A stretch of 64,000 bases of DNA, from assembly GCA_044869805.1 (NCBI GenBank), contig JBIOXV010000005.1, positions 62,001 to 126,000 on the forward strand. The letters are read 5' to 3'. Position 1 is the stretch's first letter, and each line of letters begins with the position of its first letter. Shown in pieces: positions 63,114 through 64,000 of the stretch. Origin of the DNA: CAWDVR01 sp044869805 (GTDB lineage: Bacteria > Acidobacteriota > Thermoanaerobaculia > Multivoradales > SZUA-115). Made by a program: the position numbers and the translations under genes. The notes under the pieces are model-generated. The model had not been told where the DNA came from and ran no database searches. It saw nothing but the letters and a program-made list of their open reading frames with translations.

Positions 63114-63269
63114 ATGCCACTGGACCCTGCCATCAAGAGGACCTGGATCGAGATCCAGAAGAGCCACAACGTGCCGGTCAACGCCATCGGCGTGCCCATC
63201 GACCCCAAGGATCAGATGACCCTGCGGGTGTGGCGCGAGGAAGGCATCGACAAGTTCATCCGCACCTGA
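63114..63269 (+). CDS. Small protein of unknown function (51 aa)
   Basis: Short gene with a strong Shine-Dalgarno (GGAGGA) 19 bp after the M16 stop. The product, MPLDPAIKRTWIEIQKSHNV followed by PVNAIGVPIDPKDQMTLRVW and REEGIDKFIRT, is soluble, mixed alpha/beta and without a signal peptide. Codon composition matches its neighbours (G/C in third positions). It sits between the M16 and TPR genes in the same orientation, so it is probably a real operon member. No family recognised. Confidence 0.65.
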   Translation: MPLDPAIKRTWIEIQKSHNVPVNAIGVPIDPKDQMTLRVWREEGIDKFIRT

Positions 63270-63313
63270 GCCGCACGCCGCAGCGGAGGGAGCTCAAGGA
63301 GAGAGGCGACAGC

Positions 63314-64000
63314 ATGCTGGCCGTCGATCGACAACGGGATCTGCTGAAGAAGGGGATCGCCGCCGCCAAGCAGGGCGACAAGGCGGCGGCGCGAGAGAAG
63401 CTGCTGGAGGCGGCCGAGCTCGCGCCGCACCAGGAGCTGGCCTGGCTTTGGCTCGCCTCGGTGGGGGCCAACCGCGACGAGACCATCTCCTTCCTGGAGA
63501 AGGCGCTCGCCATCAACCCCGGCGACGAGCGCACCCGGAGCTGGCTCGAGCGGGTGCGCGCCGGGCGCACCCAGAAACGCAAGCACTGGCGCTGCCCGTT
63601 CTGCCACGGCGAGTCGCTGGTGGAGGTCGCCAAGTGCCCGCAGTGCAAGGCGATGGTGCGTCTCGACGACCTCGACGGCCTGCTCGCCAACGCCGAGGCC
63701 GACGGCGACATCCTGCGCGCCGCCCTCGACCGGCTGGAGGCCTTGAGCGGCGACGCGGTCACCTTCGAGGTGCACCTGGCGATCGCCCTGGGCTACCTCA
63801 ACCTGCGGCGTACCTACGAGGGCCTGACGCGGCTGCGCGTGGCGCGGCAGCTCAAGCCCGACGATCCCCGGCTCGCCGCGGTGATCGAGGATCTGGCCCG
63901 CCGCCAGGAGGCGAGTGCCCGCACCGCCGCCTACCTGGCGCGGCCGCCGGCGCCGGGCCGGCCGGGACGCAAAGTGCTGGTGGTCGACGACAGCCCGACC
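63314..64000 (+). CDS. TPR/zinc-ribbon protein, apparently with a response-regulator receiver (3' end outside window)
   Basis: Partial gene, 229 codons in the window, starting at an ATG behind AGGAGAG. Residues about 1-90 form TPR-like helices (GIAAAKQGDKAAAREKLLEA, AWLWLASVGANRDETISFLE). A zinc ribbon follows near 95-115 (CPFCHGESLVEVAKCPQC). More TPR helices come next (HLAIALGYLNLRRTYEGLTR). The last residues, GRKVLVVDDSPT, are the opening strand and acidic pair of a receiver domain, so the full protein is a TPR-receiver fusion. Such fusions occur in chemotaxis-like or twitching-motility systems. It probably belongs to the M16 operon. Confidence 0.85.
   Translation, partial: MLAVDRQRDLLKKGIAAAKQGDKAAAREKLLEAAELAPHQELAWLWLASVGANRDETISFLEKALAINPGDERTRSWLERVRAGRTQKRKHWRCPFCHGESLVEVAKCPQCKAMVRLDDLDGLLANAEADGDILRAALDRLEALSGDAVTFEVHLAIALGYLNLRRTYEGLTRLRVARQLKPDDPRLAAVIEDLARRQEASARTAAYLARPPAPGRPGRKVLVVDDSPT

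Noticed and set aside
61730..63208. 492-aa minus-strand frame opposite the M16 peptidase
   Set aside because: The plus strand carries the HLVEH zinc motif and family signature; the opposite frame has none.

Overview
The window is a high-GC bacterial chromosome segment, coded densely on both strands. It most likely comes from the phylum Acidobacteriota, possibly the class Thermoanaerobaculia. The lineage call is inferred from gene content: tandem VWFA-related proteins of the acidobacterial type, TPR/FG-GAP-ASPIC (CRTAC1) neighbours, a TonB-dependent receptor with an N-terminal carboxypeptidase-regulatory-like domain, DUF4097 and HAAS/PadR pairs, and a MoxR-DUF58-DUF4129-SpoIIM-RDD cluster. I saw no rRNA, tRNA, CRISPR array, transposase or origin. 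No gap between genes exceeds 300 bp.

Region 1-12121 (+ strand): two paralogous secreted VWA proteins, the rRNA methyltransferase RlmI, a TPR-CRTAC1-TPR module and two small unknown genes. Region 12122-13740 is less GC-rich and holds an envelope protein plus an AbrB/VapC toxin-antitoxin pair. Region 13791-22058 holds a secreted esterase, a DUF434 protein, a membrane SpoIIE-type phosphatase, a PadR-HAAS pair with a clear palindromic operator, a DMT transporter and a zinc-ribbon RDD protein.

Region 22059-28732 (- strand) is a tightly overlapping six-gene operon: RDD, SpoIIM-like, DUF4129, DUF4350, MoxR ATPase, DUF58. It reads as a chaperone-ATPase and VWA-like membrane system. Region 28804-34974 is accessory: an ABC ATPase fused in frame to the tail of an ABC-2 permease, a repeat-N-terminus effector-like protein with an AT-rich C-terminus, a secreted matrixin-type protease with two secreted companions, a MarR regulator with a Cys/His tail, and an SGNH-like protein.

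Region 35034-50272 holds an anion permease, a glycine-zipper lipoprotein, HemW, a second VapBC, a TonB receptor downstream of a phosphodiesterase-TPR protein, a polytopic membrane protein, a second SGNH protein, a third VapBC and an ABC exporter. Region 50431-58299 holds EttA, a CDGSH Fe-S protein, a Crp/Fnr regulator next to LepA, a periplasmic dienelactone hydrolase, a YjbR/MmcQ protein and a DUF4097 protein. Region 58418-64000 is regulatory: a histidine kinase, an NtrC-type sigma-54 activator and a single-domain receiver on the - strand. Divergent from them are an M16 peptidase, a 51-aa protein and a TPR/zinc-ribbon protein that runs off the window.

The most coherent new observation is a set of five sequences with sigma-54 (-24/-12) promoter spacing (2240, 5801, 36311, 58842 on the minus strand, 61643). 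Four lie in gaps and one overlaps a doubtful start codon. Three half-sites phased at 10 bp lie next to the sigma-54 activator/kinase operon. All of this is read by eye, and no searches were run.
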